Numbered from the stretch's first letter, positions 8,856-18,277 are shown. The stretch is DNA of 64,000 nt from JAIBAC01 sp046331095 (GCA_046331095.1 JAXLRM010000004.1:434001-498000); one strand, 5' to 3'. Notes: generated by a model from the sequence alone, not told the origin. Numbers and translations are program-made.

Positions 8856-9491
8856 TCAGTCGTCCCACTCGACCGACGCCACGTCGTCGCGTTTGATGAG
8901 CTCGTCGAGGAGCCCGGGGACCTGCCGGCGCGTCGTGTGCACCGACATGGCCACCTCGGCGGGATGCGCCGTTGCCTTGGTCTGGTGCACACGTGAGATG
9001 CGGACGTCGCGGCGGGTCTGCAGTTCGCGGACGAGCGAGGCAGGCTCGTTGGTCGTGCAGACGATGTGGACCACGGCCACGATGCGCTGGAGGCGGCGGT
9101 CGACGAACTGGAACGCACCGAGGATCGTCAACGACAGCCCCGTCGTCACCAGCGCCACCCAGTACTCGCCGATGCCGCACGCGAGGCCGACCGCGGCCGC
9201 GGCCCAGATCGCGGCGGCAGTCGTCATCCCCTTGACGTTGATGCCCTCGCGCAGGATCGCGCCGGCGCCGAGGAAGCCGACGCCGGTGACGACCTGCGCC
9301 GCGATGCGGCTCGGCGAGGCTGTGTCGAACAGCGACATCGCCCCGAAAGCAGCGGCGCCGAGGGCGACCAGCGAATGGGTGCGGAACCCTGCCGTGCGGT
9401 CGGCGAGTTCACGCTCGATCCCGACGCAGGCCCCGAGCCCCATGGCCATCGCGAGTCGCACGACGACCGTGAGCCAGCCCAGGTGTTGCAT
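8856..9491 (-). CDS. MgtC/SapB-family membrane protein
   Basis: The 211 residues start with a multi-helix hydrophobic N-terminal half. The family signature LGACVGIERELADRTAGFRTHSLVALGAAAFG is broken here into its two visible parts, GLGACVGIERE and GFRTHSLVALGAA. The charged C-terminal half resembles an ACT-like regulatory domain (VVHIVCTTNEPASLVREL). MgtC proteins support growth in low Mg2+ or at acid pH, often by acting on the F-type ATPase or on transporters rather than by carrying Mg2+. It is followed directly by the HAD phosphatase. Confidence 0.9.
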   Translation of the reverse strand: MQHLGWLTVVVRLAMAMGLGACVGIERELADRTAGFRTHSLVALGAAAFGAMSLFDTASPSRIAAQVVTGVGFLGAGAILREGINVKGMTTAAAIWAAAAVGLACGIGEYWVALVTTGLSLTILGAFQFVDRRLQRIVAVVHIVCTTNEPASLVRELQTRRDVRISRVHQTKATAHPAEVAMSVHTTRRQVPGLLDELIKRDDVASVEWDD

Positions 9492-9521
9492 GGGCCCACG
9501 CTAGTCAGCGTCGGCGCCGTG

Positions 9522-10631
9522 TCATGTCCGGGGACGGCGGTCGGCGGGCGCACGCGGGATGATCATCAGGTCGGGCAGATGCGTGCGCGTCCCCGACCAC
9601 GGTCCCGGTGCCGCCATCGTCGCGTCGGAGAGCGCGTAGGCGGCGGTCTCGTAGTTCACGCGCCACCCGCGGAAGTGCGCCCACGCGTCGTGGAGGCTGC
9701 GCTCGGCCGGGAAGCCCGCGTCGAATATGCGCCCGCAACCGGCGGTGAACTCCTCGAGGCTGAGTTCGATCGGGTCGTCGGGGTCGGGGTCGACGGCGTG
9801 GGGGAGGCGCAGGCTCGCGGCGACGCTGTTGAGGGTGACGTAGCCCATGCGCAGCACAAGGCGTGCCTCCGCCGGCGCCCGTTCCGGGGCGAGCGCGAGG
9901 TACATGGCGGCGGAGTCGAGGACCGCGAGCAGGCCGAGCACCCAGGAGCTCAGCGGGTCCGGCGAACGGAAGTACACGAGCGCTGGGTAGGTCGTGTGCG
10001 ACTCGAGGACGTCGGCAGCCCACTCCTCCCAGCGCTGGTACAGCGGGCCGAGGGCATCGAGGGTCTGCACGGCGAGGTGGCGGCGCAGGATCTCGGGGCC
10101 CCATGCGGGCGAGCCCGCACGCGTCTGCAACAGGGTGACGGCGGTCTCGCGGCGGTTGAACGACGCGTACAGGGTCGGCAGGTATGCGATCTGCAGGGCA
10201 ACGATGACGAGGCCGGTCGACGCGGCGCACATCATCACGATCGTGGGCGCCGCAGCGGGCTCCGACGCGAACCCGAGGGTGAACACCGACGACCCGCTCT
10301 CGCGCAGGGCCTGGCCGATGCCGTCGGGAACGAGAGGCCACATGATCAGCGCGTACGCGACCACGTACAGGAAGATCCAGACGGCGAGGAGGCCGAGCAG
10401 CGAGACCGGCGCGACCCAGGCGAGCAGCGGGTCGCGGGCGAGGTAGTCGCGGCGGCGCCTGCCGAAGAACAGGAACGCCTTGCGGATCGCAGTGCTCACC
10501 GACCGCGACAGCGGCGACACCTGCGAGCGCGGGATGATGAGCGTGACGATCACGCTGTGGCTGGTGGCGAGGAACAACAGGAGCCCGGCGACGAAACCGG
10601 CCCAGGAGAGCGCCTTCATGTCGGCCGCCAC
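9522..10631 (-). CDS. Channel-like membrane protein, unknown function
   Basis: In this 369-residue protein the first 180 residues carry four hydrophobic segments (about 8-28, 71-92, 113-135, 140-160). Between the second and third lies SSVFTLGFASEP, which resembles the pore loop and filter of two-helix ion channels (T-x-G) but lacks the GYG or GFG signature. After the membrane part comes a long soluble domain starting with ASFNRRETAVTLLQTRAG and containing a run of acidic residues (DPDPDDP). It stands alone on the minus strand, divergent from the esterase gene. It may be a cation channel with an unusual filter; this is an inference from the membrane layout only. Confidence 0.7.
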   Translation of the reverse strand: MAADMKALSWAGFVAGLLLFLATSHSVIVTLIIPRSQVSPLSRSVSTAIRKAFLFFGRRRRDYLARDPLLAWVAPVSLLGLLAVWIFLYVVAYALIMWPLVPDGIGQALRESGSSVFTLGFASEPAAAPTIVMMCAASTGLVIVALQIAYLPTLYASFNRRETAVTLLQTRAGSPAWGPEILRRHLAVQTLDALGPLYQRWEEWAADVLESHTTYPALVYFRSPDPLSSWVLGLLAVLDSAAMYLALAPERAPAEARLVLRMGYVTLNSVAASLRLPHAVDPDPDDPIELSLEEFTAGCGRIFDAGFPAERSLHDAWAHFRGWRVNYETAAYALSDATMAAPGPWSGTRTHLPDLMIIPRAPADRRPRT

Positions 10632-10678
10632 GGTAGCCTTCCCGGCTCCTACCTTCGTCTCGTCTTCAGGGGGAGTGC

Positions 10679-12199
10679 GTGGAGCCGATCGTCGAGACCA
10701 CCGCGGGAGCGGTCAGGGGCCACGGCCGCGACGGAGTTGCCGAGTTCCTCGGGATCCCCTACGCCGCCGATCCCGTCGGGAAGCTGCGGTGGATGCCTCC
10801 CGTGCCACCCGAGCCGTGGGCCGGAGTGCGCGACGCCGACACGTGGGGTCCGACCCCGCCCCAGCTCCCGACGCCGCTCACCTACGGCCTGCCCGACCAG
10901 GGCGAGGGCTGCCTCCACCTGAGCGTGTGGACACCGGCAGCCGACGGCGGGCGCCGGCCCGTGATGGTGTGGATCCACGGCGGCGGCTTCTCGACGATGG
11001 CGGCCTCGGATGCCGCGTGGCACGGGCACCGGATGGCCGCATCGGGCGACGTCGTCGTGGTCGGCGTCGAGTACCGCACGGGCTGTCTCGGTTTCCTCGA
11101 CCTGTCGGGTGCGTTCGGCGACGACTACGCCGGCAGCGGCAACCTCGGCATCCGCGACCAGATCGCCGCGCTCGAGTGGGTGCGCGACAACGTCGCCGCG
11201 TTCGGCGGCGATCCCGGCAACGTCACGATCTTCGGGGAGTCCGCAGGCGGCATGAGCGTCGGCACGCTGCTCGCCACGCCGGCCGCGGACGGTCTGTTCC
11301 ACAAGGCGATCGCCGAATCGGGCGCGGCGTCGATGGTGTCGTCGCCCGGCCTCGCGGCCGCGGTGGGGGAGCACTTCCTCGAGCTCGCCGGGGTCGCGCC
11401 CGGCGACCGTGGCGCGCTCGAGGCGCTCCCTGTCGACGCGATCCTCGCCGCGCAGGCGAACCTCTTCGCCGGCTACCCGCGTCTCGCGCACGAGCACGGC
11501 GACGGCGAGCCGCTCGGCCTGCCTACCCGTCCCGTCGTCGACGGTGTGGTCGTCCCGCGCGAGCCGCTCGACGCGATCCGCGACGGGGCCGGCGCGGGGA
11601 TCCCGCTCATGCTCGGCACGACCCGCGACGAGTTCCGGCTCTTCACCGAGATCATCAAGGTGCGCGTGCCCACCGACGTCGCCCACCTCACACGACGCCT
11701 CGCACGGTCGCTCGGGCCCGACCGGGCCGCGGTGGCCGCCGAGCACTACATGGCCAAGTACGCCGCCGAGCACGAGCACTTCGGCGGTGCTGCCGCGGCG
11801 ACCGACGCCGTCTTCACGATCCCGGCCGTGCGGCTCGCGGAGGCGCAGGCCGCGCACGAGGCGCGCACGTTCCTGTACCGCTTCGACTGGCCCACCACCC
11901 TCTTGGAGGGGCGACTCGGCGCGTGCCACGGCATCGAGATGCCCTTCGTGTTCGACATCTTCGACGGCAGCCCGATCTCGATGCTCGCGGGCGCCGACGC
12001 CCCGGTCGCGCTCGCCAAGGCGATGCAGTCGGCGTGGGTCGCGTTCGCGCGGAGCGGGGACCCCGGCGTCGACGTGCTGCCGGACTGGTCACGCTACGAC
12101 AGCAGCCGCCGTGCCACGATGCTCTTCGATACCGAGTGCCGAGTGGCAGACGACCCCGGCGCCGCCGAGCGCGTGCTCTGGGACGGCGTCGACCCCTGA
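10679..12199 (+). CDS. Carboxylesterase, type B (carboxylesterase/lipase family)
   Basis: This is a 506-residue alpha/beta hydrolase that hydrolyses carboxylic esters. The oxyanion-hole motif WIHGGGF, the nucleophile elbow FGESAGG (Ser188), the acid residue in GTTRDEFRLF (Glu) and the catalytic His in GACHGIEMPFVFD are all in the expected order. No signal peptide is visible, so it is probably cytoplasmic. The GTG at 10679 follows GGGGGAG. It is divergent from the channel-like gene and convergent with the TetR gene, with two palindromic repeat units behind it. The substrate is unknown. Confidence 0.93.
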   Translation: MEPIVETTAGAVRGHGRDGVAEFLGIPYAADPVGKLRWMPPVPPEPWAGVRDADTWGPTPPQLPTPLTYGLPDQGEGCLHLSVWTPAADGGRRPVMVWIHGGGFSTMAASDAAWHGHRMAASGDVVVVGVEYRTGCLGFLDLSGAFGDDYAGSGNLGIRDQIAALEWVRDNVAAFGGDPGNVTIFGESAGGMSVGTLLATPAADGLFHKAIAESGAASMVSSPGLAAAVGEHFLELAGVAPGDRGALEALPVDAILAAQANLFAGYPRLAHEHGDGEPLGLPTRPVVDGVVVPREPLDAIRDGAGAGIPLMLGTTRDEFRLFTEIIKVRVPTDVAHLTRRLARSLGPDRAAVAAEHYMAKYAAEHEHFGGAAAATDAVFTIPAVRLAEAQAAHEARTFLYRFDWPTTLLEGRLGACHGIEMPFVFDIFDGSPISMLAGADAPVALAKAMQSAWVAFARSGDPGVDVLPDWSRYDSSRRATMLFDTECRVADDPGAAERVLWDGVDP

Positions 12200-12211
12200 C
12201 CCTCCGGATGG

Positions 12212-12320
12212 ACGTGGGGACGTGAGGTGGGTTCAGGACCCGGTTTGTGTCCCCACGTCGGGGGTTCGGATCGACGTGGGGACGTGAGGTGGGTTCAGGA
12301 CCCGGTTTGGGTCCCCACGT
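12212..12320. repeat. 47-nt palindromic repeat, 2 tandem units
   Basis: Units are at 12212-12258 and 12274-12320, again at a 62-nt period. The outer arms ACGTGGGGAC / GTCCCCACGT are the same as elsewhere; the inner part here is GTGGGTTCAGGACCCGG. The cluster lies between the convergent esterase and TetR genes. Confidence 0.85.
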
Positions 12321-12355
12321 CGGGGGTTCGGGGTGTTCGGGGGTTCGGGTCTGCG

Positions 12356-12979
12356 TCAGGGGGCGAGGGCGCGCAGGGCCAGGTCCGTCAGGCGGTCGAG
12401 TTCGTCGCGGGGGTCGGGGTAGGGAAAGAACGGGGTGCCCGAGATCGCGAGCGACGTCACCCCGTGGGCCATCGTCCAGAAGTCCACGGCCATCCTGAAC
12501 GGGTCGTCGCGGGCGACCGCACCCGCCTCCATCGCGGCGGTGATCGCGCCGACGAGGATGCCGAAGGTCGTGTCCTCGCCCACGACCCGGTCGAGGAAGG
12601 AGTCCGGCGTGGGGTTGGTCGTGCGGGTCATGAACATGATCCGGTACTGCTCGGGGTGGGCGAGGCCGAACTCGAGGTAGGCACGGCCGATCGCGTGGAG
12701 GACCTCGATCGGGTCCGCCAGCGCACCCGCCCGGGCGGTCATCTCGGCCTGCAGGTCCTCGAAGAGGCGGTCGCACACCTCGAAGATCAGGGCGGTCTTG
12801 TCGTCGAAGTGGCGGTAGATCGACGGCGCCGTGCAGCCCACGCGGGACGCGATCGCCCGGATCGAGACGGCGTCCTGGTCGCCTTCGCGTGCGAGGAGCT
12901 CCTCGGTGGCGTCGAGGATCTGGGCGCGTAGCTGCTCGCCCTCGCCGCGGGGTGCGCGCTTGCGTGGCGTCGCGTTCAC
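12356..12979 (-). CDS. TetR-family transcriptional regulator
   Basis: The 207-residue protein has an N-terminal TetR helix-turn-helix at about residues 17-62 (ILDATEELLAREG, then CTAPSIYRHFDDKTALIFEV) and a variable ligand-binding C-terminal domain. Its GTG overlaps the stop of the MMPL gene by 4 bp (GTGA), so it is the second gene of that operon. In such pairs the regulator usually represses its own exporter operon, which would make this an autoregulated efflux or lipid-export unit. The ligand is unknown. Confidence 0.92.
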   Translation of the reverse strand: MNATPRKRAPRGEGEQLRAQILDATEELLAREGDQDAVSIRAIASRVGCTAPSIYRHFDDKTALIFEVCDRLFEDLQAEMTARAGALADPIEVLHAIGRAYLEFGLAHPEQYRIMFMTRTTNPTPDSFLDRVVGEDTTFGILVGAITAAMEAGAVARDDPFRMAVDFWTMAHGVTSLAISGTPFFPYPDPRDELDRLTDLALRALAP

Positions 12980-15234
12980 CGTGCGCCCACGGTCTCGCCG
13001 CGGTCGGCCTCGGGCACCTCGGCGTCGGCGTCGGCGGCGTCCCCGTCGTCCGTGCCGCCCGGGCCCTCGCTGAAGCCGAAGCGCTCGTGGAAGCGCCGCA
13101 GCGGCGCGGGCGCCCACCAGTTCGCCCGGCCCGCAAGGCGCATGAAGGCTGGCACTAGGACTCCTCGCACGAGGGTCGCGTCGACCACGACCGCGAGTGC
13201 GAGACCGAGGCCGAAGAGCTGGATGAACGACACCGACGAGCTCGTGAACGCGATGAACACGATCGCGAGCAGCGCTGCCGCGGCGGTGACGATGCGGCCC
13301 GTCTTCTCGAGCCCGGCGGCGACCGAGGCGGTGTTGTCGCCGGTGCGGTCGTACTCCTCCTTGATGCGCGAGAGCAGGAACACCTCGTAGTCCATCGAGA
13401 GCCCGAACGCGATGCAGAACATCAGGATCGGGGTGGTGAGGTCCAACGAGCCCGAAGGCGTGAAGCCGAGAATCCCCGAGAAGTGGCCGTCCTGGAAGAT
13501 CCACACCATCGCGCCGAAGGTCGCCGACAGGCTCAGGACGTTGAGGACGATGGCCTTGGCGGGGACGAGCACGCTGCCCGTCATCAGGAACAGCACGACG
13601 AAGGTCACGATCGCGATCAGGACGAGGGCCCACGGCAACCGGTCGAGGAGGCTCGTCCGGCTGTCGACGAGCTCGGCGGTCGCGCCTGCGGCGAGGGCCG
13701 GGGCCGGGGCAGGCGCCGACCGCACCGCATCGAGGACCGCCTCCGCTTCGGCCGATTGCGCGTCGACGCCCATGACGACGCGCACCTCCGAAGCGCTGTC
13801 GCCCGAGAGCCTGGCGGTCAGCGGGCCCGGGGCCACCACCTGCATACCCGAGACGTAGATGCCCGTGGGCGCGTCGACGCGGGAGACGGACGGGATGCGG
13901 GACAGCCCGGCTGCGTAGGCGGCGATCTCGCCCGTCGGGACGGTGCCGTCGAGACCGACCTGGATCGCCCCGGACTCGTTGGCGTCGAAGTCCTGGCGCA
14001 GGACGTCGTGGACCTGGCGGGACTCCGCCGTCGTGGGCAGGACTCGATCGTCGGCGGTGGCGAGGCTGATCCGGAAGAACGGGATGCCGAGGAAGACCAA
14101 CAGGGCGACGACGCTGCCGCCGATGAGGACGGGCCGTCTCATGACAGCGGTCGCGATGGCGTGCCACATCCCCGAGGACGTGTCCCGCACCACGCCGCGG
14201 CGGCGGTGCAGCAGTGGGATCGCGTCGACCTTGCGGCCGAGCACGGCGAGGAGCGCGCCGAGGCTGATGACCGATGCGACCGCCGAGATCGCCACGACGG
14301 GGATCCCCGCGTACGCGAAGCTGCGCAGGAACGAGATCGGGAAGATCAACAGCGCGGCCAGGGAGATCGCGACGGTGAGGGCGCTGAAGACCACGGTGCG
14401 CCCGGCGGTGTCGATGGTGCGCACAACGGCGTCGTGGGGTGTCCGCCCCCGGGCGAGCTCCTCGCGGAAGCGGGACACGACGAAGAGGCTGTAGTCCACG
14501 GCGAGGCCGAGGCCGAGACCGGTCGTGAGGTTGATCGAGAAGACCGACACCTGTGTGACCAGCGCGATCAGCCACAGGGTCAGGAAGGTGCCGGCGATGG
14601 ACACGATCCCGACGCCGAGGGGCAGCCCCGCAGCCACGAGGCTGCCGAAGACGAAGATCAACAGGACCAGGATGAGCGGGAAGGTGATCGCCTCGGCGAG
14701 GGCGAGGTCCGACTCGATCTGCTCGCCGATCTCGCGGAACATCTCGGTGAACCCCCCGACGCGAACCAGCGCCGGCCCGCCCGTGCCGCGGAGCTCCTCG
14801 CCGAGGGCGGCGACGCGGGCCTCGCGGGTGTCCTCGTCGCCCTCGACGGTGGCGAGCACGATCGCCTGGGTGCGATCACGCGACGCCAGCGGGGCGGCGC
14901 CGCCCAGGCTCCAGTACGACGCCACGTTCGACACGTCGCCGGAGGCGGCGAGCCGGGAGGTGATCGCGTCGCCCTGGGCCGCGACGGCGGGGTCGTCGAC
15001 GTCGGTGCCTCGGGCCGTGACGAGGACCACGAGGTTGGGGCTCGTGTCGCCGAGGCGTTCCTCGAGGAAAGCCGCCGCACGTCGTGACTCGGTGGCGGGG
15101 TCCTCGAAGCCGCCGGTGGAGAGCTTGTCGAACACTGCGGCCCCGGCGCCGGCAGCGACCACGAAGAAGATCGCGGTAGCGACGAGCAGCAGCTTGCGGC
15201 GTCGGACCACGAAGTTGCCCAGACGAACGAACAC
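12976..15234 (-). CDS. MMPL-family RND transporter
   Basis: The 752 residues have the duplicated RND layout: one N-terminal helix, a periplasmic loop of about 150 residues, five helices, a second loop and five more helices. The MMPL signatures GLGLAVDYSLFVVSRFREEL and AFGLSMDYEVFLLSRIKEE carry the Asp-Tyr pairs of the proton relay. The C-terminal tail is acidic (DDGDAADADAEVPEAD). In actinobacteria these proteins export lipids, siderophores or drugs. The start ATG is followed by FVRLGNFVVRRRKLL, typical of the family. Upstream are palindromic repeats; downstream is the overlapping TetR gene. Confidence 0.93.
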   Translation of the reverse strand: MFVRLGNFVVRRRKLLLVATAIFFVVAAGAGAAVFDKLSTGGFEDPATESRRAAAFLEERLGDTSPNLVVLVTARGTDVDDPAVAAQGDAITSRLAASGDVSNVASYWSLGGAAPLASRDRTQAIVLATVEGDEDTREARVAALGEELRGTGGPALVRVGGFTEMFREIGEQIESDLALAEAITFPLILVLLIFVFGSLVAAGLPLGVGIVSIAGTFLTLWLIALVTQVSVFSINLTTGLGLGLAVDYSLFVVSRFREELARGRTPHDAVVRTIDTAGRTVVFSALTVAISLAALLIFPISFLRSFAYAGIPVVAISAVASVISLGALLAVLGRKVDAIPLLHRRRGVVRDTSSGMWHAIATAVMRRPVLIGGSVVALLVFLGIPFFRISLATADDRVLPTTAESRQVHDVLRQDFDANESGAIQVGLDGTVPTGEIAAYAAGLSRIPSVSRVDAPTGIYVSGMQVVAPGPLTARLSGDSASEVRVVMGVDAQSAEAEAVLDAVRSAPAPAPALAAGATAELVDSRTSLLDRLPWALVLIAIVTFVVLFLMTGSVLVPAKAIVLNVLSLSATFGAMVWIFQDGHFSGILGFTPSGSLDLTTPILMFCIAFGLSMDYEVFLLSRIKEEYDRTGDNTASVAAGLEKTGRIVTAAAALLAIVFIAFTSSSVSFIQLFGLGLALAVVVDATLVRGVLVPAFMRLAGRANWWAPAPLRRFHERFGFSEGPGGTDDGDAADADAEVPEADRGETVGAR

Positions 15235-15316
15235 GGCGCCTCCCGCCCTCCGAATGAGGGTAACGCCGGTAACGTAACAGCGTTAGCCTACGGATCGCAA
15301 GCGTCCGCGCCTCCGG

Positions 15317-15487
15317 ACGTGGGGACGTGAGGTGGGTTGTGGACCCGGTTTAGGTCCCCACGTCGGGGGTTGGGTCGGACGTGGGGACGTGAGGTGGGTT
15401 GTGGACCCGTTTTAGGTCCCCACGTCGGGGGTTGGGTCGGACGTGGGGACGTGAGGTGGGTTGTGGACCCGCTTTAAGTCCCCACGT
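15317..15487. repeat. 47-nt palindromic repeat, 3 tandem units plus fragment
   Basis: Units are at 15317-15363, 15379-15425 and 15441-15487, at a strict 62-nt period. A decayed piece follows (ACGTGGGGCCGTCGGGG at 15518). The spacers between units (CGGGGGTTGGGTCGG) are themselves nearly identical, so this is a tandem array and not a CRISPR. It lies upstream of the MMPL start and over the 3' end of the potassium channel gene. Confidence 0.87.
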
Positions 15488-16268
15488 CGGGGGTCGGGTC
15501 GTCGGGGGTTGGGTCGGACGTGGGGCCGTCGGGGTTCTCGATCATGCCGCGGGCGAGGGCACCCGGAACCCGCTCGCTGCCGAGGTGGCTGACCACGAGG
15601 GAGATGATCGTGACCAGGTAGACCTGGCCCAGGATCAGCTCGAAGATCACCGCACCACGTGGGAGCCCCGGTGCCGCGCTGAGGTCGCCGTAGCCCGTCG
15701 TGGTGAGGCTCACGAACGAGAAGTAGACGAAGTCGTTCGGCGACGGCGTGGCGGTCTGGGCGAAGAAGACACCCGAGGCGCCCTGGAGGATCCGGTACAC
15801 GAGCGAGAAGAACACCCCGATCAGCAGATAGGACGTGAGCGCGGCCGCGAGGGTGTCGAGCGTGACGCGCTTCTGCCGCACCGCCGCTCGGAGCACGACC
15901 GTGAACGTCACCAGGATCACGAGGGCGAGGAGCCCCTGCAGCGTCAACGCGAACGTGTGGGACTGCTCGTGCCACTCGTCCGGCAGGAACAGGCCGACGA
16001 CCCCGAGCCCGACGAGGGCCAGGCACAGGACCGTGCAGGCGTTGAACACCGGACGCGACACCCCGGAACGCCAGAGCGCGAGCAGCAACGTCGCCGCGAA
16101 CAGCGCGATCGAGAACAGGGCGAGGAGCCGGCTCCCGCCCTCGGCGATGCTCACGAACAGCGACGCGAGCGTCAACACGAGGACAGGCACGAAGTGCGCG
16201 TCGCCCATCACGAGCTGGCGCAGCTCCTGGGCATCTTCGCTGAGTGTGCGTCGCCTGATCAGCGGCAT
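15474..16268 (-). CDS. Potassium channel family protein
   Basis: The 264-residue membrane protein has about six hydrophobic segments. The last two bracket a pore loop with the K+ selectivity filter TTTGYGDL near residue 190. The preceding segment FVYFSFVSL and the following GAVIFELILGQVYLVTIISLVV are the pore and inner helices. There is no RCK domain. The last residues, SDPTPDDPTPDVGT, and the stop codon are encoded by the palindromic repeat array, so the original C-terminus was replaced or extended. Confidence 0.88.
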   Translation of the reverse strand: MPLIRRRTLSEDAQELRQLVMGDAHFVPVLVLTLASLFVSIAEGGSRLLALFSIALFAATLLLALWRSGVSRPVFNACTVLCLALVGLGVVGLFLPDEWHEQSHTFALTLQGLLALVILVTFTVVLRAAVRQKRVTLDTLAAALTSYLLIGVFFSLVYRILQGASGVFFAQTATPSPNDFVYFSFVSLTTTGYGDLSAAPGLPRGAVIFELILGQVYLVTIISLVVSHLGSERVPGALARGMIENPDGPTSDPTPDDPTPDVGT

Positions 16269-16332
16269 GGCTCCGCAGCGTACAGCCGCTTCACGAGTGG
16301 AGCGCGCACACCCGCAGGCGACGTCGACGCCA

Positions 16333-17175
16333 TCAGGCGATAGCGTCGACCACCCGCTCGAGCGCCGGGCCGAGGTCGTCGGGCGTGAAAGCGGGCGGGG
16401 GGATCACGAGGCGTGACACGCCCTTGGCCGCCAGCTCGCTGACGCTCTCGGCCGTGGGCCAGGCGCCGGTCGTCACCTCGATCGCGTCGGGGTCGCGCCC
16501 GGCAGCCTCGGCCGCCGCGCGCATCTCCGGGAGCAGGGCATCGAGGTCCTTGGCGCGCACCGGGAAGAACCCGTCGCCGAGGCGGCCTGCCCGCCGAGCC
16601 GCGGCGACGGAGTGGCCGCCGACGTGGATCGGCACCGGGCGCTGCGTGGGCTTGGGTTCCGACAGCGCACGCTCGAAGTCGACGAAATCGCCGTGGAAGC
16701 TGGGCTCGGGCGCGGTCCACAGCTCACGCAGTGCTGCCACGTACTCGTCGGTGCGTTGCCCGCGCGCGGAGAACGGGACACCCAGGGCCGCGAACTCCTC
16801 GGCGAGCCAGCCGACGCCGATGCCGAGCATCACGCGCCCACCCGACATCGCGTCCAGTGTGGCGACCTCCTTGGCGAGCACGACGGGGTTGCGCTGGGGC
16901 AGGATCAGGATCCCGGTAGCGAGGCGCACGCGATCCGAGTGCGCCGCGACCCACGTGAGCCACACGAGTGGGTCCGGTATCGGTGAGGACTCAGGGCCCG
17001 GCATGCGCCCGTCACGCGAGTACGGGTACGCCGACGCGTAGCCGGCGGGAACGACCGTGTGCTCCACCGTCCACACCGACTCGACCCCGGTCGCGTCACA
17101 CGCGGCGGCGAGGGCTTCGGCACCTTCGGCGGTGCCGAGCGGTCCGACGTTGGCGAAGCCGATCCCGAGTCTCAT
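16333..17175 (-). CDS. LLM-class F420-dependent oxidoreductase
   Basis: This is a 280-residue bacterial luciferase-like TIM barrel. Visible are MRLGIGFANVGP, the WTVEHTVVP segment, ATGILILPQRNPVVLAKEVATLD and GGRVMLGIGVGWLAEEF, all typical of the actinobacterial F420-dependent subgroup. The likely cofactor is F420 rather than FMN; this is inferred from the subgroup. The substrate is unknown. It is followed in the same direction by the K+ channel gene and preceded by the TIM44-like gene. Confidence 0.9.
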   Translation of the reverse strand: MRLGIGFANVGPLGTAEGAEALAAACDATGVESVWTVEHTVVPAGYASAYPYSRDGRMPGPESSPIPDPLVWLTWVAAHSDRVRLATGILILPQRNPVVLAKEVATLDAMSGGRVMLGIGVGWLAEEFAALGVPFSARGQRTDEYVAALRELWTAPEPSFHGDFVDFERALSEPKPTQRPVPIHVGGHSVAAARRAGRLGDGFFPVRAKDLDALLPEMRAAAEAAGRDPDAIEVTTGAWPTAESVSELAAKGVSRLVIPPPAFTPDDLGPALERVVDAIA

Positions 17176-17199
17176 TGGCCCGCATCCCCCACGTTGCGC

Positions 17200-18156
17200 T
17201 CAGAGCTGTTCGATGCGGGTCAGGACCCACTCGTACTCGATCGTGACGAACGGTGCGTTGCAGAACTTGCAGTGCCCGGCGAGGTCGCCGTCGAAGGGAG
17301 CACCGCAGTTGTGGCAGTTGCGCTGGCCCGCCTCGTTGGCCGTGGCCGCGGTGCCGCTGCGCTGCAGCGTCCAGTCCTCCATGTAGGTGCGCACCTCACG
17401 GTCGCCGCGGATGATCTTGCCCTGCGGATCGACGTCGTAGTCGGCCGCCGCAGCCCGGATCCGGCAGGTGATCGTGTCGACCTCCTGGGTGTGCGCCGCC
17501 GAGGTGATCCAGACGTTGCCGATCACCGCCTGTTCCATCACGTTGCGGCGCCCGGTCTGGAGATAGCCCTCTACCTGGGCGCGCCACTGCTGGAAGATCG
17601 TGTCGGCGACGGCGCCGCGGATGCGCTCGACGTCGTTGTTGCACCAACCCTCGATCGTGAGGAAGTAGATCCGCCCGACGCGCTCCTTGAAACCGTCGAC
17701 CGTGAAGTTCGGGTCGTGCTCGCGTATCGGCGCGATGATCTCGTCCTCGGACTGGGTGAGCTGAGGCTCGGCGATCGCCGATGCGAACTCGCCCTGGCCC
17801 TGGGAGAAGGTGAAGCCCTTCTTCTTCGCCGAGCGCAGGACCAGCAGCACGATCACGATGATCACCGCGGCGACGCCGCCGAAGATCAGCAACCCGAGGA
17901 TCCCGCCGGCGCCGACACCGCTGCCGCCGGTGCTGCTGCCGCCGAAGCTCGATCCGCCTCCGCTCGAGCCACCCGAGGAGCCGCCGCTGCGGCCGCCACC
18001 GCCGCCGCCGCCGCTGACGCCGCCACCGCCGCCGGGACGGAACAGGGTGCCGTCGTGCAGGGCTGCGCCCGCGGACGCGTAGAGCTGCAGGGCGCCGTAG
18101 CCCACGACGGCGAGATTGTGCGGTGTTGCGAGGTCTGCGAGGTCTGCGAGGTTCAT
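17200..18156 (-). CDS. TIM44-like domain protein with Gly/Ser linker and zinc ribbon
   Basis: The 318 residues contain a short N-terminal segment, a Gly/Ser-rich low-complexity stretch (about 45-90), one strong membrane helix (about 95-120, ILGLLIFGGVAAVIIVIVLL), then a TIM44/Tim44-like domain (about 165-280). It ends with a CxxC...CxxC zinc ribbon (CHNCGAPFDG ... CKFC). TIM44-like domains bind membranes or polypeptides in a cystatin-like fold; the bacterial role is unclear. The ATG at 18156 is chosen; an in-frame Met lies about 15 codons upstream. It is divergent from the phosphotransferase gene. Confidence 0.78.
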   Translation of the reverse strand: MNLADLADLATPHNLAVVGYGALQLYASAGAALHDGTLFRPGGGGGVSGGGGGGGRSGGSSGGSSGGGSSFGGSSTGGSGVGAGGILGLLIFGGVAAVIIVIVLLVLRSAKKKGFTFSQGQGEFASAIAEPQLTQSEDEIIAPIREHDPNFTVDGFKERVGRIYFLTIEGWCNNDVERIRGAVADTIFQQWRAQVEGYLQTGRRNVMEQAVIGNVWITSAAHTQEVDTITCRIRAAAADYDVDPQGKIIRGDREVRTYMEDWTLQRSGTAATANEAGQRNCHNCGAPFDGDLAGHCKFCNAPFVTIEYEWVLTRIEQL

Positions 18157-18277
18157 CGGTGTGGGGCCGGTCCGGTCGGATGTGAGGTGCTGGACACCCA
18201 TCATTCTGCCCGCGCTCGGAACCGCAGCGCGCGATGCCGTCGCGGCCCGTCCGATGACGTCGTGATAGACAGGGCGG

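Noticed and set aside
15317..15487. Possible CRISPR array
   Set aside because: Units are palindromic at a 62-nt period but the 'spacers' are almost identical to each other, and only 2-3 units occur per site. It is a tandem palindromic repeat.
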